Assembly (NCBI GenBank): GCA_008125075.1
Contig: VLTH01000003.1
Location: forward strand, 695,787 to 748,568
DNA: 52,782 bases
Source: Acetivibrio alkalicellulosi
GTDB lineage: Bacteria; Bacillota; Clostridia; Acetivibrionales; Acetivibrionaceae
Direction of reading: 5' to 3'
A model generated the notes under the pieces. It was not told the DNA's origin and did no database searches. It was given only the letters and a program-made list of their open reading frames with translations. Of this stretch, positions 8,288 through 16,827 are shown piece by piece. The position numbers and the translations under genes are program-made. Within the stretch, counting starts at the first letter, position 1, and the number at the start of each line of letters is the position of its first letter.

Positions 8288-9715
8288 ATGAAGAGAGCTG
8301 GTTTAACTTTGATTTTTCTGTTGTTTTCATTAGGTTTATCTTCTTGTGTAAATTCTGTTGAAATATCATCTGAAGAAGGTGTAAATTCTGTTAAAATGTC
8401 ATCTAAAGAAGGTGTAAATTCTGTTGAAATGTCATATGAAGAAGTTGGAATGGTCAAAATTTTGTCTAATGTTGATAATGAGTATAAACGGCTTAAGGAT
8501 ATTAATGCAAAATCAGTCAATGAGATTCTACTAAACTTTGATATTAATACTTATGGAGTGGTTGTAAAAGAAGCTTTAGACGGTTATATTGCAGCATCAA
8601 TGACTAACTCAACGTCAGAAGACCAGATGTTAACACCTATAATCCAGAAGCTTAATGAAGATGGGAAAATAATATGGGAAAGAGAATATAATTATCCTGT
8701 TACAAATGGTCAGGTTACCAGTATGTGTAATTTTACAGATGGAAGTTTTATATTTTTAGTTAAAATAAATTCATATTTTAGTGATTATCATGAGAATAGT
8801 TTTATTATAAAGTGTGATAAAGATGGAAAGGAAATATGGAAAAAAGAATTAAGTGATTTTACAGAAGATATGCTTAAATATATGTTTGTAAATTCTGAAG
8901 GTGATATTTTTTTAGTTGGTGAAACTTTTAATAACATAGGCATAAGTGATATTGTTATATCAAAACTTAATGCTCATGGGGATTTTATTAAAAAGAGTAG
9001 TTTTGGTGGAAGTGACTTTGAAACTATATATACAGCAAGTTACAATAATGAGCTTGGTATAATAATATCTGGCATATCTCAGTCAAGTGATTTTGAAGAT
9101 ATAAAAAGACATCACTTTTGGTTTGTTGGGTGCATAGATGAGGAACTTAATCTAAAATGGATATTTCCAGCTGAGGAAAAGGAAATATTTCTTTCTGAAC
9201 AGCTTTTAGTTGATAAAGAAAACATATATGTACAAGGATATTTTTTAGCAGAAAAGGACAAGTCAAATGTTGGATTTTTGCTCAAGTTAGATAAAAACGG
9301 CGAAAGAGTTTGGAGTGAAAATATATTTACAGAGATGTTTTCTTTTGGACGGGCAATGGAAGTGCTTGAAAATGGAAATATTATTATAAGCGCCGGCATA
9401 AAGAATAAAGGGTCACTTGTTATATTAAATGATTCGGGCAAGGAAATAAAAAGACTTGATAATTTAGATTATGTTGCCAATAAGATAGTATCTACCTTTG
9501 ATGGGGGCTTTATTGTAACAGCAGAAAGGAACATAAAGTCAGTAGAGCAGCCAGTTTTTATTTCATCAATTTGGTATGATACAGAATGTGTTGCCATAAA
9601 GTATAAAAGTGATTACCATATTGAGTGGAGAAAAACATATGACAAATATAAAAATGAAAAAGGTTTGGATTTTGTACTTCCTCTTAGAAACGGAAAAATA
9701 GTTTTAGAGAAATGA
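8288..9715 (+). CDS. BlaI-regulated lipoprotein, likely beta-propeller
   Basis: Lipoprotein of 475 residues: signal peptide with lipobox LSSC (Cys20), then three 11-residue repeats (CVNSVEISSEE, GVNSVKMSSKE, GVNSVEMSYEE) and a large domain of about 400 residues. That domain has recurring blade-like units such as KLNEDGKIIWEREY, KCDKDGKEIWKKEL, KLDKNGERVWSENI, typical of secreted beta-propeller/PQQ-like proteins. No catalytic motif is visible and it is not a beta-lactamase. Its promoter carries the operator found before blaI, and it is convergent with blaR1, the stop codons lying only about 20 bp apart. A role as extracytoplasmic partner or target of the signalling pair is inference. Confidence 0.75.
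   Translation: MKRAGLTLIFLLFSLGLSSCVNSVEISSEEGVNSVKMSSKEGVNSVEMSYEEVGMVKILSNVDNEYKRLKDINAKSVNEILLNFDINTYGVVVKEALDGYIAASMTNSTSEDQMLTPIIQKLNEDGKIIWEREYNYPVTNGQVTSMCNFTDGSFIFLVKINSYFSDYHENSFIIKCDKDGKEIWKKELSDFTEDMLKYMFVNSEGDIFLVGETFNNIGISDIVISKLNAHGDFIKKSSFGGSDFETIYTASYNNELGIIISGISQSSDFEDIKRHHFWFVGCIDEELNLKWIFPAEEKEIFLSEQLLVDKENIYVQGYFLAEKDKSNVGFLLKLDKNGERVWSENIFTEMFSFGRAMEVLENGNIIISAGIKNKGSLVILNDSGKEIKRLDNLDYVANKIVSTFDGGFIVTAERNIKSVEQPVFISSIWYDTECVAIKYKSDYHIEWRKTYDKYKNEKGLDFVLPLRNGKIVLEK
8345..8443 (+). repeat. Three tandem 33-bp units after the lipobox
   Basis: Units at 8345-8377, 8378-8410 and 8411-8443, each encoding (C/G)VNSVxxSxxE. In-frame expansion or contraction would change only the length of the tether between the lipid anchor and the propeller. 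Confidence 0.85.
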
Positions 9716-9736
9716 CACGGGGGATAATTCCTCATC

Positions 9737-10663
9737 TTATATTAGGGAGTTTGTTAGTAATGTGGCAGCAATAGCTATAAATAAAATTATAAAGCAGACA
9801 GTTGAAAAAACTGTCAGTTTCTTATACGATAGAATTTTTTCAATGCGTACTCGTGTCTTAGCTCCACCAAAGGCGGAAGTAAAAACAGTTCTCTTAGATT
9901 CACATTGTATAAGTGCTTTTGCATAATCGATTTTTCTTTCTTCAGAACATTTTCTTAAAACATTCTCATCACAGGAAAGTTCCATGTCTTCAAAAAATAC
10001 TTTTAAAAACAGCCAAACAAAAGGATTAAACCAATGTAAACAGCATGTGATAATAGCAACAATTCTCCAGAGATTATCAATTCGCTTTATATGTGTTCTT
10101 TCATGTAATAAAATATATTCCATACTTTCATTTTTCAAATATTCAGGTATTATTATTTTAGCCTTAAATATACCAAATACCGCAGGTGAGAGAAACTTGT
10201 TTGAAACATAAATATTGTCTTTTAAATGCTTAGCTTCTCTTATTTCTGTCTTTGTGATGGCATAAAGGGCAATAGATGTAAGGATGGCTGATACTGTAAT
10301 AATCACCCAAACAATGGAAGCTACTGAAAATACTTTTTCAAGTATATTTGTTTTATATACAATAGGGAAATAGCTGTCAGCAGCTCTTAGGCTGTTTGAA
10401 AGTGTCAAATTTGGCAATATGTATTCGGTTGTCAATGGTACAGTTTTTAATACCATACCATCAAATAGACTCATAATACTGTATTTATACCCTAAGCCGA
10501 AGGGAAGTATTAATCGTATTAATGGCAATACCCAAAGAAAGTAAATAACCGTTCTTGGAATTTGCTTGATTGGCCTTAATATTAAAACAACTAAGCCAAT
10601 AAGAGTAGCTGTAATGCTCATATTTAAAACCCAATAGAAAATGTTAGACAGCACTGCATTCAC
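9737..10663 (-). CDS. BlaR1/MecR1-like M56 metallopeptidase without sensor domain
   Basis: Membrane zinc peptidase of family M56, 308 residues. Hydrophobic segments lie near 8-29, 38-57, 112-135 and 283-305. The zinc motif HERTH is at 187-191 (LLHERTHIKR), followed by ELSCDENVL near 229-236, as in BlaR1. BlaR1 and MecR1 are about 580-600 residues and end in an extracellular penicillin-binding sensor; here the protein stops right after the fourth membrane segment, so no sensor is present. It overlaps blaI by 4 bp and will be co-transcribed. Signal-triggered cleavage of BlaI is the family mechanism; what this one senses is unknown. Confidence 0.88.
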   Translation of the reverse strand: MNAVLSNIFYWVLNMSITATLIGLVVLILRPIKQIPRTVIYFLWVLPLIRLILPFGLGYKYSIMSLFDGMVLKTVPLTTEYILPNLTLSNSLRAADSYFPIVYKTNILEKVFSVASIVWVIITVSAILTSIALYAITKTEIREAKHLKDNIYVSNKFLSPAVFGIFKAKIIIPEYLKNESMEYILLHERTHIKRIDNLWRIVAIITCCLHWFNPFVWLFLKVFFEDMELSCDENVLRKCSEERKIDYAKALIQCESKRTVFTSAFGGAKTRVRIEKILSYKKLTVFSTVCFIILFIAIAATLLTNSLI

Positions 10664-11016
10664 CTCTTTTCAAGCATTTTGCGCAGTTCATCAAGTTCGT
10701 CTTTAGAAAGTGTTTCATCTTCAATAAGAGCAGAAAACAGTGCTTTTTTTGAACCATTATACAGTTTTTCAATTAATCCTTCAGTTTCTGCTTTTCGTAC
10801 ATCATTTTTCATTATAAGGGATGTGCATATAAAACCTGGCTCACTTCTACATATTACGTTCTTTTCCACAAGTTTTTTTATGACTGTATAGGTAGTATTC
10901 TTATTCCAACCTATGCGTTCGGCGGCTATTATGCTCAACTCTTTTGCACTGACTGGCTCATTCTCCCATAATATTTCCATCAACTTTAATTCGCTGTCAA
11001 ATAGCTTTATTTGCAT
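10660..11016 (-). CDS. blaI: BlaI/MecI-family transcriptional repressor
   Basis: Winged-helix repressor of 118 residues. Residues 1-75 form the DNA-binding domain (LKLMEILWENEPVSAKEL..., NKNTTYTVIKKLVEKNVI), and 80-118 the helical dimerisation and cleavage region. Family members bind palindromic sites in their own promoter and are inactivated through proteolysis by their BlaR1 partner, which is the overlapping next gene. A dyad ACTATCGTGATAGT lies in its promoter and a near copy precedes the lipoprotein gene at 8288. The start has a GGAGGG ribosome binding site upstream. Confidence 0.9.
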   Translation of the reverse strand: MQIKLFDSELKLMEILWENEPVSAKELSIIAAERIGWNKNTTYTVIKKLVEKNVICRSEPGFICTSLIMKNDVRKAETEGLIEKLYNGSKKALFSALIEDETLSKDELDELRKMLEKR

Positions 11017-11044
11017 ATATGATCCCTCCAGACTACTAATAACG

Positions 11045-11078
11045 ACTATATACTATCACGATAGTCTGAAAATGTCAA
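11045..11078 (-). promoter_or_regulatory. blaI-blaR1 promoter with operator dyad
   Basis: Read on the minus strand: TTGACA (11078-11073), 17-base spacer, TAGTAT (11055-11050). The palindrome ACTATCGTGATAGT overlaps the spacer and -10, so bound repressor would block polymerase. The layout is identical to the 8141 promoter. A further TACTATC half-site lies just upstream of the -35 (about 11081-11088). Confidence 0.8.
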
Positions 11079-11127
11079 TAGATAGTATTCCCAAAGGAGA
11101 GCATCTGTACCTTATAATTATTACTTC

Positions 11128-11156
11128 TTGACGTAATTAAGGATTCGATTTATAAT
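11128..11156 (+). promoter_or_regulatory. Sigma-A promoter for the two-gene ABC transporter
   Basis: TTGACG (11128-11133), 17-base spacer, TATAAT (11151-11156), 36 bp before the ATG at 11193. A near-consensus housekeeping promoter with no BlaI dyad inside it, so this transporter need not be under the neighbouring repressor. Confidence 0.75.
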
Positions 11157-11192
11157 GGTAAATATAACAAATATTTTTTTAAAGGCGAATGT

Positions 11193-12026
11193 ATGGAAGA
11201 GTTAATTGTACTTGAAAATGTTTCTAAGGACTATGATGGAAATATTGTAATTAAAGAAGTTAATCTAAATATTATAAAGGGACAAACCCTTGGTATTGTT
11301 GGTGCAAATGGCACAGGCAAAAGTACACTTATGAGGATTATTGCTGGGCTATCTAAAGTATCTGATGGAAAAAGGCTACTTAAAAGCGAAAACATCAGAA
11401 TTAGTTATGTGCCGGAACATTTTCCTAAGCTAAATTTTACACCTGTTGAATATCTTCATCACATGGGATTATTTAAAGGTCTTTCAATTTCTGATATAGA
11501 TGAGCAAATACAAACTTTATTTGATATATTTGATATGCAACTTATGAAAAATACAATGATCAAATATCTTTCAAAAGGCTCTATGCAGAAGGTAGCTGTT
11601 ATACAATCATTGCTGTCACAGCCAGATATTTTGCTTTTAGATGAACCACTTTCAGGACAGGATATAAATTCTCAGGAAAGATTCGTTGAAATGATTCAAA
11701 AATATAAAACAAATGGAGTTTCAATTGTTTTAGCATGTCATGAAAATTATTTGATTGAAAAATTAGCAGACAGAGTTATTGTACTGCACGACAAAACAGC
11801 ACATCCAAACAAAGACTATTTAACTAAAGTTATACATTTTAAATCTGATGATCTCATAATTAGAAATATTCTAGACAGATTAGAGGGTGTTATTAGAAGT
11901 GATGTGAAAGATGATCATATTTGTGTTTACGTAAAGCCACAAAACAGCAATGAACTATTAAAAAAGTTATTAGAAAGAGATTGCTATATTATATCTGTAA
12001 ATAGTGTTGTTAAGTATAGTGATTAA
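11193..12026 (+). CDS. ABC transporter ATP-binding protein
   Basis: ABC ATPase of 277 residues: Walker A GANGTGKST (near 44), signature YLSKGSMQKVAV (near 128), Walker B ILLLDEPLSGQD (near 148) and switch histidine CHEN. The switch from the usual SGLD to SGQD in the D-loop is uncommon. The C-terminal 80 residues form a small accessory domain. Its partner is the ABC-2 type membrane protein 20 bp downstream. Together they look like a small exporter of the type often seen next to BlaI- or GntR-type regulators; the cargo is unknown. Confidence 0.88.
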   Translation: MEELIVLENVSKDYDGNIVIKEVNLNIIKGQTLGIVGANGTGKSTLMRIIAGLSKVSDGKRLLKSENIRISYVPEHFPKLNFTPVEYLHHMGLFKGLSISDIDEQIQTLFDIFDMQLMKNTMIKYLSKGSMQKVAVIQSLLSQPDILLLDEPLSGQDINSQERFVEMIQKYKTNGVSIVLACHENYLIEKLADRVIVLHDKTAHPNKDYLTKVIHFKSDDLIIRNILDRLEGVIRSDVKDDHICVYVKPQNSNELLKKLLERDCYIISVNSVVKYSD

Positions 12027-12046
12027 TTTTGAAAGGAATATTATAA

Positions 12047-12754
12047 ATGATTAAGCGTCTTTTGTTTTATAATTTTAGATTCTACAGTAGATCTCATAAG
12101 TTTATTGTGCCTTTGATGATTTATTTGGCCATGTTTGCCATTTTGTATTCAACAAAGCCTCTTGAAGTTATGAATACATATGGAACAACAGCAATGTTTA
12201 TTTTTATTATTGCTGTTGTGATAACCTATAGTTTTATGGAGATTGAAGATCCTGTTCAGCAGCAACTTTCTATTTTGAGCCTTCGGAATGATAACAAATA
12301 CTATTTTTGTAAAGTTCTTTTTATCTGGATTATAATTTCATTAATGAGCGTAATAATTGTTTTATATCCTATGATATTTGGTTTTTTTAATAGAAGTGTT
12401 ACTTTAAGTGACTTTTTTGCAGCTTTACTGGGGAATATTGTTTTAGGTCTACTAGGAGTGTGTGTTTCAGTTCTATTTAATTCAAGATTATTTCAAAGCC
12501 GTAGATTTGCTACTATAGCCTTAATTACTGTCATACTTTTTTCTGTTATACAAAAAGCAATAATTATTAAATATCCATCTGTTAGGTGGGGACTATATAT
12601 TTTACCACCCGTTTCTTTTGTTGTTGATAAAATGTCAAATTTTGAAGATGTGGCTGGAATTTCAGTTTTATTTTTAGCTTTTGCCAGTTCTTTAGTATAT
12701 TCATCTATACTTTTAGCTTTATATATTAAGTTAATGAAGGTAAAAATGTTTTAA
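12047..12754 (+). CDS. ABC-2 type transporter membrane subunit
   Basis: Integral membrane protein of 235 residues with six clear hydrophobic segments (about 20-38, 48-65, 88-110, 118-142, 160-178, 205-228). It follows the ATPase gene by 20 bp with a GAAAGGA ribosome binding site and is almost surely its membrane partner. There are no sequence motifs beyond the ABC-2 topology. A hairpin about 100 bp downstream may end the transcript. Confidence 0.75.
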   Translation: MIKRLLFYNFRFYSRSHKFIVPLMIYLAMFAILYSTKPLEVMNTYGTTAMFIFIIAVVITYSFMEIEDPVQQQLSILSLRNDNKYYFCKVLFIWIIISLMSVIIVLYPMIFGFFNRSVTLSDFFAALLGNIVLGLLGVCVSVLFNSRLFQSRRFATIALITVILFSVIQKAIIIKYPSVRWGLYILPPVSFVVDKMSNFEDVAGISVLFLAFASSLVYSSILLALYIKLMKVKMF

Positions 12755-12850
12755 GGAAGAAGGACTGTTTTTCACTTAGTTCTAAGACTTGTAATAAGGT
12801 CTGTGGTGAAATAGTTGTGGAAGTTATATTTTCAGTATTCTTAAAAGTGA

Positions 12851-12873
12851 ATGGGGACTTACTTAAGTCCCCA
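12851..12873. terminator. Hairpin between convergent operons
   Basis: ATGGGGACTTA and TAAGTCCCCAT form a near-perfect palindrome with an eight-pair G/C-rich core. No long T-run follows on either strand, so terminator function is likely but not certain. Confidence 0.5.
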
Positions 12874-12977
12874 TGTTATATATTCAAAAAATACTTTTTA
12901 GATTAGAATCTTTAATTTTATACGCGTTCAATTTGTTTGCTGTCACAAATGCAAGTGCCTAGAGAAATTCATTACCA

Positions 12978-14066
12978 TTATACTTTTTCGCCGCATCCAC
13001 TGCAAAACTTAGCGCCTGGGTCAAGTTTGCCACCACAATTCTGGCAAAACTGCTTAGATGAAGGAGCGGTGTCTTTTTCTATTTTATTTCCACAGTTACT
13101 ACAAAAGTTAATATTGTCTGCAACTTTAAAACCACAATTTTTGCATGCTATCATATTGTTGGTATTGTTGTTGGTATTGTCATTGGTGATACTGTTATTG
13201 GTATTGTTGTTATTTGAAGGCTGGGACATATTTTTTGACATTTGATTTGCCATTTGCATACCCACTGTAAGTCCAGCACCCATTTGAGCCATCCCCGCAG
13301 CAGTACCGCCAGGATTCTCTTTCATTGCGTCCATCATACCAATATTTTGATACCTTGAAACGTCACCAACCATTTCATAAGAAGCATTTTTTTCAATCAT
13401 TTTTTGAATTTGCTCTGGATAAGTAAAGCTTGAGATATTAAAGTCAGTTACAGTTAAGCCAATGTTTAACAATTCCATGTCAAGGTCAACTTTTATTCCT
13501 TTGGCTATGTCAAAAGCATTTGCCTGTAGATTAAACATGTCTTTTCCTTCTCTTACTATCCATTTCATTAATAATTGGTCTAAAAGAGAAAGTGTACGCT
13601 CTTTTACATCATCTACTGCAAATTGAGGTTTTACACCGGCTATTTTGTCAATTAATACAAGGTAGTCATTGACCTTAATACTAAATGTTCCAAAACTTCG
13701 TATAGGGATACCTCCAGGCATCCTTGGGGAAGGTATGTTTATTGGATTTTTTGTACCCCATCTTACTAGAAATTCTTTAATGTTTACAAACAGTACTTCT
13801 GCTCTAAGACCGCTATTAAATCCAAATTTAAATCCTTTTAAAGTGCTTAGAAAAGGAACTATTTGAGTTTCAATTTCATAATTTCCCTCATCACTAAACA
13901 CACCTTCAATTTTACCATTGTGCAAAAAAATTGCATCCTGACCAGGCTTTATTATAAGTCTACTGCCTTTTTTAATTTCGCTATTACGCCATTTCCAAAA
14001 AATAATATCTGGTCTTGTTTCATTCCACTCGATTACGTTTAATAATTGATTTTTAAAAAAAACCAT
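12978..14066 (-). CDS. SPFH-domain protein with two C-terminal zinc ribbons (YdjI-like)
   Basis: Protein of 362 residues with an N-terminal SPFH/virion-core-like domain (about 1-260), an Asn/Thr-rich linker near 285-305, and two zinc ribbons: CKNCG...FCSNCG (about 310-333) and CQNCG...FCSGCG (about 340-360). It resembles YdjI of B. subtilis, encoded in the sigma-W-controlled pspA-ydjGHI operon and linked to membrane-stress protection. It is the last gene of a three-gene operon here, 62 bp after the zinc-ribbon membrane protein. AAGGGGG precedes the start. There is no transmembrane segment; flotillin-like scaffolding at membranes is a family inference. Confidence 0.88.
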   Translation of the reverse strand: MVFFKNQLLNVIEWNETRPDIIFWKWRNSEIKKGSRLIIKPGQDAIFLHNGKIEGVFSDEGNYEIETQIVPFLSTLKGFKFGFNSGLRAEVLFVNIKEFLVRWGTKNPINIPSPRMPGGIPIRSFGTFSIKVNDYLVLIDKIAGVKPQFAVDDVKERTLSLLDQLLMKWIVREGKDMFNLQANAFDIAKGIKVDLDMELLNIGLTVTDFNISSFTYPEQIQKMIEKNASYEMVGDVSRYQNIGMMDAMKENPGGTAAGMAQMGAGLTVGMQMANQMSKNMSQPSNNNNTNNSITNDNTNNNTNNMIACKNCGFKVADNINFCSNCGNKIEKDTAPSSKQFCQNCGGKLDPGAKFCSGCGEKV

Positions 14067-14128
14067 TTTTATTACCCCCTTATAGAGCTAAGGAATATCT
14101 GAAATATTACTTCTACTTTTCACGTGGC

Positions 14129-15313
14129 CTATAGTGAAATAGTAGTTATATTTCCAGCGTTCCTAACTGTGTTTGATAAACTATATACATTCCAATCATA
14201 TAACATAGATGATGCAAAAAATGGAATAGAGTCGGTAAAATAAAGTATAGTCATTAAAATGGCCAGACCTATAATGATTAGTAATGTTAACTTTAAAGGA
14301 CTAAGTGGTGCTTGGCCTGATATTTTTCCTGTCTGTCCATTGACTATGTACCTGTATTTTTTCCCTTTGTAATCATATAGTGCGGTCCATATAGGGTGGA
14401 GCACATGTTTATATTTTACATCAATATAATTTGAGTTTATTCTTATATTACTTACAGTATCGTAATTTCTTAATACTCTTTTTCGAACTTCCGAATTCAA
14501 TATGTCTTTCATTTTGCTTTTTGCATATTCAAAGCCTTCAACAACATTTCTACTATAACGTTCAGCTGTATAACCTGAAATATATTGGGGTTTATAAGCT
14601 TCAAGCCCAGAATTATTATATGGCTCAATCTTTTTCATAATAGAGTCGTTATAGTTTTTTGATGCATTAACTTCAACATAATCAAAAAAGTACTCAAACC
14701 TTCCGCTTACGTTAAACCAGCGTGTCCGACGTTCGCGAACAGATTTTCCATTGCGAGTGACATTAACATAGTAGTATTTGCCGCCACGTGCAGTATATCT
14801 GTTGTAGCTATTTGAATTGTATGTCCAATAAGGTACATATACGGGATGAAGCATGTCACTTTGATAAAAAATTTTTAAATTTCCAGGTGCAAGCCATCTG
14901 CCTTTTATCCATTTTATATACAATTCATCAGCTTTATGCTTGTCAATCTTAAATGGAATAATAGCTTCAGGCTTTATTCCAGCTGTTTGCTTAGAAGCAA
15001 GTACATGTGATGAACCACAATAATTACATTGTAGTGCAGTCTGATCTTTTTGAACAACAGTTTCTGCACCACAACCATCACATTTAACGACACTGACTTC
15101 ATTACCCCATGAAGACTTAGACTCTATTTTCGCAACATCATCAAAACGATAATCATTTATAGTGGAATCTTCATCCTTAAAATTTATTTCAGTATCACAA
15201 TAAGGGCATTTTAACATTTGAGATGAAATATCGTATTCTACGTTGCCGCCACAGTTAGGACACATATATACTTCAGATGAAGAACTTTGTTCATTTAAGG
15301 TTTCATCGGACAT
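14129..15313 (-). CDS. Zinc-ribbon membrane protein of the pspA operon (YdjG-like)
   Basis: 394 residues. Two N-terminal zinc ribbons are visible: CPNCGG...CPYCD (about 18-40) and CDGCGA...CNYCG (about 79-99). A large domain follows, rich in Trp and Tyr (HPVYVPYWTYNSN...), and one transmembrane helix near 342-362 (LTLLIIIGLAILMTILYF). It corresponds to the TFIIB-type zinc-ribbon proteins YdjG/YdjH beside pspA in Bacillus, which are thought to help recruit PspA to stressed membranes. Spacing to pspA is 33 bp. The ribosome binding site AAAGGA is modest. Confidence 0.82.
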   Translation of the reverse strand: MSDETLNEQSSSSEVYMCPNCGGNVEYDISSQMLKCPYCDTEINFKDEDSTINDYRFDDVAKIESKSSWGNEVSVVKCDGCGAETVVQKDQTALQCNYCGSSHVLASKQTAGIKPEAIIPFKIDKHKADELYIKWIKGRWLAPGNLKIFYQSDMLHPVYVPYWTYNSNSYNRYTARGGKYYYVNVTRNGKSVRERRTRWFNVSGRFEYFFDYVEVNASKNYNDSIMKKIEPYNNSGLEAYKPQYISGYTAERYSRNVVEGFEYAKSKMKDILNSEVRKRVLRNYDTVSNIRINSNYIDVKYKHVLHPIWTALYDYKGKKYRYIVNGQTGKISGQAPLSPLKLTLLIIIGLAILMTILYFTDSIPFFASSMLYDWNVYSLSNTVRNAGNITTISL

Positions 15314-15346
15314 ACCTATTTATCCTTTCATAAACGTAATATGAAC

Positions 15347-16081
15347 CTATTCTTCCGTATCAGTTTCTATTGCTTGTTTTTTGAGCTCTGCAAGTTCGTC
15401 TTCAACATCATTATTATTAATACCCTTTAAAGCATTTAATTCATCTTCTACTGAAGAGTTACATGTTTCATATTTGCTCATAAGATCATCCATTCCGTCA
15501 TCGCTTGAAGCATTTAATTCTGCCATTGCATTAGCCTTATCAAGCAAGCGGTCAGCTTTTTCTTCCATACGTGAAAAAGTATCTAGGTTTGAAGTAGCAC
15601 TAGATGCACTTGCACCAACTTTGTTGATTCTTTCTTGTGCCTTAGCAACAGCCATTTTAGCTTTTATAGTGTCACGACGACTATTTAGTTCATTTATTTG
15701 TGATACAAGTTTGTCATGCATTTGTCTCATCTTTTGAGAGTTGCTTGCAGCTAAGTCATATGATTTTTGTAATTGTGCTAGTTTTTCACTTTGTTTTGAT
15801 TTCATTGTAAGAAACTTTCTGGCATCATCATCATTACCAGCTAATACTGCACGTTGTGCATAATCATGCATTTTTTTAATTTCTGCATTACACTCATCAA
15901 GAGACCTTTTTGCTCTAGCTTCGTCTGCCATTATTCCTGCAGTTTCACCTTTTACCTTATTAAGGTCACTTTGAAGGTTCCTTAAAAGTTGATCTACCAT
16001 TTTTGCTGGATCTTCAAATTTACTTAAAATTGAATTAACATTAGAAGCCATGATATCAGAGAATCTTTTTAAAATTGACAT
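15347..16081 (-). CDS. pspA: PspA/IM30 family phage-shock protein
   Basis: Coiled-coil membrane-stress protein of 244 residues. The N-terminus (MSILKRFSDIMASNVNSIL followed by SKFEDPAKMVDQLLRNLQ) is the classic PspA/Vipp1 amphipathic helix and first coil, followed by long helices to about 185 and an acidic tail. Family members assemble into ESCRT-III-like polymers on damaged membranes. It is first in the operon with the zinc-ribbon and SPFH genes, which matches pspA (ydjF) of B. subtilis. An AGGAGGT ribosome binding site sits eight bases before the start. The promoter was not identified; control by an ECF sigma factor as in Bacillus is possible. Confidence 0.93.
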   Translation of the reverse strand: MSILKRFSDIMASNVNSILSKFEDPAKMVDQLLRNLQSDLNKVKGETAGIMADEARAKRSLDECNAEIKKMHDYAQRAVLAGNDDDARKFLTMKSKQSEKLAQLQKSYDLAASNSQKMRQMHDKLVSQINELNSRRDTIKAKMAVAKAQERINKVGASASSATSNLDTFSRMEEKADRLLDKANAMAELNASSDDGMDDLMSKYETCNSSVEDELNALKGINNNDVEDELAELKKQAIETDTEE

Positions 16082-16827
16082 AGTTAAATACCTCCTGAGA
16101 ATTTAGTTAATATATAATTAGTTTTAGATGTAAGTATATCAACAAAATATTTATATTATCAATATTGTAACTTGATAGATGGTTCACAACATATACTCTC
16201 AGAATAGGATACATATGTTGAACTAATGATGATTTTAACATCTTTATTTATTCTATTTTTATAGAATATAAGAAAATAGTAAACAAAAGTAGTTGCTAAA
16301 ATAAACATTTTGAAGATAGTATACATATTATTATATATCATATATTTACATATTACAAGGTACATGTTTATTATGGGGAGCATATAATAAAGTTGTACAA
16401 AAATATTCCAGAAACTTAAGTTTACTGTTTAGATCCTGTATCTCTAATATAAGGTAAAACATAAATTTATTATAATTTATTCAAAAAAAGGTTTATTTAG
16501 AAGTGATTTAAATTATAAACTTTGTAAAATAAACATTATTTGAGCATTTTTTTATTTTTTCTATTAACTTATTAGCGTTTATCTGTTACAATAAGAATTA
16601 CAGAGGATAATAGCTTTACTATTGTTCTAAAGATTAGATGCAGTAATCTACTTTGTAATACTTCTAATATTTTTATCAAACTTTTTAGTAGTTTCTCAAC
16701 AATACCACAATGCAACTTACTGTTTTGATTTAGGGTGTTTGTTATATTAGTTATATTATAGTTTTGATGTTAATGTATTTCTATACAATATGTGAAAACT
16801 AAAGAGTTGGATTTTGAGGTGATTTTT
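16082..16827. other. 746-bp AT-rich divergent region between pspA and sigI
   Basis: No supported gene. A 74-codon minus-strand frame (16159-16383) lacks a ribosome binding site and is a composition artefact. The region must hold the divergent promoters of the pspA and sigI operons. SigI-type promoters have been described upstream of sigI genes in cellulolytic clostridia (self-regulation), but I cannot place one with confidence. Confidence 0.5.

Noticed and set aside
8288-9715. Beta-lactamase as target of BlaI
   Set aside because: The protein has no SxxK or KTG active-site motifs and shows propeller-like repeats instead.
16159-16383. 74-codon minus-strand frame between pspA and sigI
   Set aside because: No ribosome binding site; hydrophobic, Ile/Tyr-rich translation expected from AT-rich noncoding DNA.
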